Positions 61,162 to 64,000 of a DNA stretch of 64,000 nucleotides are shown in pieces. The notes below the pieces were generated by a model. It searched no databases, was not told the DNA's origin, and saw only the letters and a program-made list of their open reading frames with translations. The position numbers were made by a program, and so were the translations under genes. The DNA is taken from positions 1-64,000 of the forward strand of contig NZ_AUMO01000023.1 of NCBI RefSeq assembly GCF_000430725.1. The letters are read 5' to 3'. The stretch comes from Azohydromonas australica DSM 1124 (lineage in GTDB: Bacteria; Pseudomonadota; Gammaproteobacteria; Burkholderiales; Burkholderiaceae_C). Positions within the stretch are counted from its first letter, which is position 1; every line of letters starts with the position of its first letter.

Positions 61162-62198
61162 TGGGAAGCCCGGCCACCGTGGTGCTGGACGAGGACCTGC
61201 TGGACCTCGACAGCCTGGATCGCCCGCGCGCCGAAGGCGGCCAGCCGCTGCTGCTGGACCCCGCGACCATCCGCGCCAGCCGCTGGGCCAACCGGCACGA
61301 GGCCTCCTTCCATGGCGCGGACTTCGAGGAGCTCAAGGCCGAGATCGCCGACGCCCAAGGCAACGTCCAGCCCATCAAGGTGCGGCCGCTGCGCGAGCCC
61401 GACGGCCTCGTGGCGTGGGAGGTCGTGTACGGGCACCGACGCCACCGGGCCTGCCTGGAGCTGGGCCTGCAGGTGCAGGCCGTCGTCGGCGAGCTGGACG
61501 ACCGCGGCCTGTGGATCGAGATGGAACGCGAGAACCGTGGGCGCCGCGAGCTTTCCGCCTGGGAGCAGGGAACGCAGTACCGGCGGGCGCTGGACGGCGG
61601 GCTCTTTGCCTCGATGAGCGCGCTCGCGCGCTCCATCGGACGGCAGCCCAGCCAGGTGTCGCGCGCCATCGCCATTGCCGAGTTGCCGGCACCCGTCGTC
61701 GCCGCATTCGCGTCGCCCAACGATCTCCAGTTCAACTGGGCGGACGAGCTGAAGCGGGCGCTGGAGCGCGATGCTGTTCGGGTGCTGGAGGCGGCCGAGG
61801 AAGCGAAGTCGATGCGCTTGCCGGCCAAGGCCGTGCTGGAGCGCCTGACGGCGGTCCTGTCCGAGCCAGGCGTTGCACCATGCAATGCCGATGCACACAC
61901 GTCGCCAGCGCCGGGCGTTGCACCATGCAACGCCCAGCAGGATCAGCCGGTCCCCTTGCAGCAGGAGCGGCACCACGCCGTGGGCGCCCCGGCACCTCGT
62001 CCGCCGGTCAAGACCGCGGACCGCGTGTCGCAGGCCCCCGTGCTGCTGGCCGAGCACCAGGGGAAGCCGGTGGAAATGAACACGTGGCGCGTGCCTGCTG
62101 GACAGGGGCAGGTCTATGTCCGGCCCCAGGGCTCGACGCAGTGGCAGGCAGTGCCGGCGGCCGGCCTGAGGCTGCTGGGGTTTTGCGGGTCCCGTTGA
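61161..62198 (+). CDS. parB: ParB/KorB-family DNA-binding partition protein
   Basis: A 345-residue protein. N-terminal ParB/Srx nucleotide-binding fold: VQPIKVRPLREPDGLVAWEV and YGHRRHRACLELGLQVQAVV (GxRRxRA box); then ENRGRRELSAWEQGTQYRRA and a helix-turn-helix SALARSIGRQPSQVSRAIAI. The middle (about 235-262) contains the repeated GVAPCNA peptide coded by two 15-bp near-palindromes. The end (QVYVRPQGSTQWQAVPA) is a small beta domain. Partner of ParA. Confidence 0.92.
   Translation: MGSPATVVLDEDLLDLDSLDRPRAEGGQPLLLDPATIRASRWANRHEASFHGADFEELKAEIADAQGNVQPIKVRPLREPDGLVAWEVVYGHRRHRACLELGLQVQAVVGELDDRGLWIEMERENRGRRELSAWEQGTQYRRALDGGLFASMSALARSIGRQPSQVSRAIAIAELPAPVVAAFASPNDLQFNWADELKRALERDAVRVLEAAEEAKSMRLPAKAVLERLTAVLSEPGVAPCNADAHTSPAPGVAPCNAQQDQPVPLQQERHHAVGAPAPRPPVKTADRVSQAPVLLAEHQGKPVEMNTWRVPAGQGQVYVRPQGSTQWQAVPAAGLRLLGFCGSR
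61872..61931 (+). repeat. Two 15-bp near-palindromes inside parB (possible centromere sites)
   Basis: GTTGCACCATGCAAT at 61872-61886 and GTTGCACCATGCAAC at 61917-61931, start-to-start 45 bp. Arms GTTGCA/TGCAAC around three bases. Both are read as V-A-P-C-N in ParB. parS sites are often of this size and lie inside or near parB, so they may be bound by ParB; not shown. Confidence 0.5.
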
Positions 62199-62312
62199 GG
62201 TCTCATCGGCCGGGCGTGCATGCCGCAACGGTCAAGCCGCAATACGCGCGACTGCACTCAGGGTTCCCTGAACAAGAGAAATCGTCAATTCACTTCTAGT
62301 GACGGAGGCTCC

Positions 62313-62618
62313 ATGGATCGCCAACGAGGCAACCGCGAGTTCCCCTTGCAAGGGCAAGCCCTCGAGCCGCGGGCAGCCGGCAGGCGCTTCCTGGGGCGGT
62401 GCGTGCTTGTATGGCTGGCCATCGGTGCAGCCGTGTCGCTGTGTCCCGAGCCACTGGGCACGGCGATTCCGATGGGCTTCCTGCTGCTGGTGCCGGGGGT
62501 GGCGCTTGCCATCGGGCTGCGGCGGCAGGCGCGGCCGGGGGCGATGCCGGTGGTGGGCGTCGCGTGCCTGGCCGGCTCGACGTTGATCAAGGTGCTGGTG
62601 GCTGAGGGGGTCGTGTGA
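62313..62618 (+). CDS. Small membrane protein before mobC
   Basis: 101 residues: basic start (DRQRGNREFPLQGQALEPRA), then three hydrophobic segments (CVLVWLAIGAAVSL, IPMGFLLLVPGVALAIGL, VVGVACLAGSTLIKVLV). GGAGG lies four bases before the ATG. The stop overlaps the next start (GTGA). This size and place resemble small mobilisation proteins encoded with relaxases, but no family is certain. Confidence 0.6.
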   Translation: MDRQRGNREFPLQGQALEPRAAGRRFLGRCVLVWLAIGAAVSLCPEPLGTAIPMGFLLLVPGVALAIGLRRQARPGAMPVVGVACLAGSTLIKVLVAEGVV

Positions 62619-63178
62619 CGCGGGCCGGGCGCGAGCTGCTCAGCGTGGACCTGGGACCGCTGAAGGCGCAGGCCGAAGCCCACTGCACGCAGCACGGTCA
62701 GAAGGTAGGCCGCTGGGTACGTGGCCTGGTGCGGGATGCCCTCGTGACTGCCGGCGTCGATGCCGTGCAGGACGAGCCCGCGGCACGGCCAGCGGCGAGC
62801 CGGCGCCTGGGGGCGGAGTACTTCACCTTCACGGCACGGCTCTCGCAGCAGGAGTCGCAGGCGCTGCTCGAGGGTGCGGCGGCAGCAGGGGTATCCCAGG
62901 TGGAGTACCTGGCGCGGCTGCTCATGGGCGACAAGGCCGGCCGCTCCCGGCTGGAGACCCTGGGGGCACTGGCGCAACTGAGCGAGCGGCTGCTGGGCGT
63001 GGGTGCCCAGTTGGCCGGGATGGCGCATCAGCTGGACGGGCGGCTGCCGGCCGAGGATCAGGCGCTACTGGTGAGCGTTGCGCGCGAGGCTCGGGCGCAT
63101 GCCAGGCTGGCCGCGGAAGTGGCGCAAGGGCTGCGCACGACCCGCCGCAGTGCCGGGCGGCGCGGGAGGCGGGACTGA
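62615..63178 (+). CDS. MobC/TraJ-like relaxosome accessory protein
   Basis: A 187-residue protein starting at GTG. First part (SVDLGPLKAQAEAHCTQHGQ, KVGRWVRGLVRDALV) resembles a ribbon-helix-helix; second part (FTFTARLSQQESQALLEGAA, AAGVSQVEYLARLLMGDKAG) is a second one; then a helical region and an Arg-rich tail (TTRRSAGRRGRRD). Such proteins bind oriT next to the relaxase gene, which starts within its stop codon (TGATG). Confidence 0.72.
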   Translation: MTRAGRELLSVDLGPLKAQAEAHCTQHGQKVGRWVRGLVRDALVTAGVDAVQDEPAARPAASRRLGAEYFTFTARLSQQESQALLEGAAAAGVSQVEYLARLLMGDKAGRSRLETLGALAQLSERLLGVGAQLAGMAHQLDGRLPAEDQALLVSVAREARAHARLAAEVAQGLRTTRRSAGRRGRRD

Positions 63179-64000
63179 TGGACACCCGCCAGGTGGACGG
63201 CGTGTTGCTGCGCTGGGGGCAGGAGCTGTTCTACCCGCACGCGAGGAAGGCCCGGCCGGGGTCGGACAGCACGCTGCCCTGGCTGCATGCCGGCGGCCAC
63301 GTGGCGGCCGGGACGATCCGCGACCGGATCAGGGGTGTGGTGCGTGGCGCGCCGCAGGTCGTGGTGAAGATCACCGGGGGCGGGTGCGGCATGCGGGCCA
63401 TCCTGCGCCATCTGAACTACATCACCCGGCGCTGCGAGCTGCCGCTGACGGACGAGGATGGGCGGGAACACCGCGGGCGCGACGGCCTGCGCCACGTTGC
63501 CGACCTGTGGCGCTATTGCGGCTCGCTGATTCTTGCCGAGGGCGACCGGCGCGAGGCGCTGCAGATCACGCTGGGCATGGTGGCGGACACCGACCCCCAG
63601 GCGCTCCAGGCCGCGGTGGCGGCGTTCGCGGCGCAGGAGTTTGCCGGGTACCGCTATGCCTGGGTCTACCACGGAGACCAGGCCAACCCGCATGTCCACC
63701 TCGCCGTGCGGATCGAGAGCAAGGACCTGCGCCAGCGGCTGCACCCGGGGCCGGCCGACCTGCTCCGCTGGCGCGAGCGGTTCGCGCTGGCCCTGCGCGA
63801 CCGGGGCATCGAGGCCGAGGCCACGCGGCGCAGCACGCGCGGCACGGTGAAGGACGATGACCCGATCTGGAGAGTGAAGGCGCGCGCGGCGGGCACGCTG
63901 CGCCACGACCCGCATGGAATCACGATGCCCTCGCGGACGATGGAGCAGGCGCTGACGGCGTGGGGCCACGTCCACAACGCGCTGGCCGCGTCGCCGGACC
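63178..64000 (+). CDS. Relaxase/mobilisation nuclease, N-terminal part (cut by window edge)
   Basis: At least 274 residues, open to the end of the window. The metal-binding motif III is clear: YHGDQANPHVHLAVRI (HxDxxxxHxH). Upstream features are VVKITGGGCGMRAILRHLNY and ADLWRYCGSLILAEGDRREA. A motif I Tyr candidate is in HLNYITRR. The layout fits MOBP-type or related relaxases that nick oriT and stay bound to the 5' end. Catalytic Tyr identity and family need the full sequence. Confidence 0.82.
   Translation, partial: MDTRQVDGVLLRWGQELFYPHARKARPGSDSTLPWLHAGGHVAAGTIRDRIRGVVRGAPQVVVKITGGGCGMRAILRHLNYITRRCELPLTDEDGREHRGRDGLRHVADLWRYCGSLILAEGDRREALQITLGMVADTDPQALQAAVAAFAAQEFAGYRYAWVYHGDQANPHVHLAVRIESKDLRQRLHPGPADLLRWRERFALALRDRGIEAEATRRSTRGTVKDDDPIWRVKARAAGTLRHDPHGITMPSRTMEQALTAWGHVHNALAASPD

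Noticed and set aside
61872-61931. CRISPR-like repeat
   Set aside because: Only two units of 15 bp within a coding frame, no spacer series and no cas genes.

Overview
The window is high-GC (roughly 65-70%), densely coded beta-proteobacterial DNA. Gene content (PQQ alcohol dehydrogenase, Gram-negative porin, FMN azoreductase next to a LysR gene, imuA with a LexA box, SapC, a P-type VirB system) points to Comamonadaceae (Acidovorax/Comamonas/Delftia-like). This is inferred from protein character only. lipA makes a chromosomal location likely.

Region 1 (1-15.0 kb) is an intact, compact block. After the end of an IS4 transposase come three translationally coupled minus-strand genes: a DegT/DnrJ aminotransferase, a TPR-SPINDLY O-GlcNAc-type transferase and a NeuD-like acyltransferase. 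They look like a sugar-making and protein-glycosylating unit. Divergent from them are sapC, a terminator, then tolC, an HlyD-type adaptor, a GAF-HlyD fusion, an M50 protease-HlyD fusion, a SecA-like protein whose Walker A motif is lost, and a DUF1566 lipoprotein. Almost all overlap or abut. I regard this as a candidate undescribed envelope export system: it has tripartite-export parts but no ABC ATPase.

Region 2 (15-33 kb) is a mosaic of accessory genes and wreckage. It holds IS701 and IS4 remnants, a GC-rich repeat of about 280-300 bp present twice, truncated imuA, a frameshifted DUF1016 nuclease, a truncated SDR fused head-on to a truncated P450, and a lipoprotein nuclease broken by an amber codon. 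Intact units are lysR/azoR, a TetR-controlled SDR-MFS module with two matching operators, two paralogous periplasmic proteins, an XRE regulator with a perfect 20-bp palindrome, and lipA.

Region 3 (33-41 kb) is a sigma-54 type alcohol-oxidation locus: dihydrolipoyl dehydrogenase, decayed hydrolase, decayed sigma-54 activator, porin, PQQ alcohol dehydrogenase with the Asp-Tyr-Asp signature of lanthanide enzymes, its periplasmic binding protein and its cytochrome c. Two -24/-12 promoters, each with upstream TGTCGC/GCGACA repeats, flank the broken activator. An intact IS630-family element closes the region.

Region 4 (42-64 kb) is a conjugative element: a BetR-type regulator with a histone-like lysine-rich tail facing trbM, virB1-virB11, virD4, an OmpA-like lipoprotein, an LPD7 protein, traX, parA-parB, a MobC-like protein and a relaxase running off the right edge. 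virB4 carries an in-frame amber codon just before its Walker A motif. No integrase or attachment site is visible, so the element's ends lie outside or are not recognisable here. No tRNA, rRNA or CRISPR array was seen.
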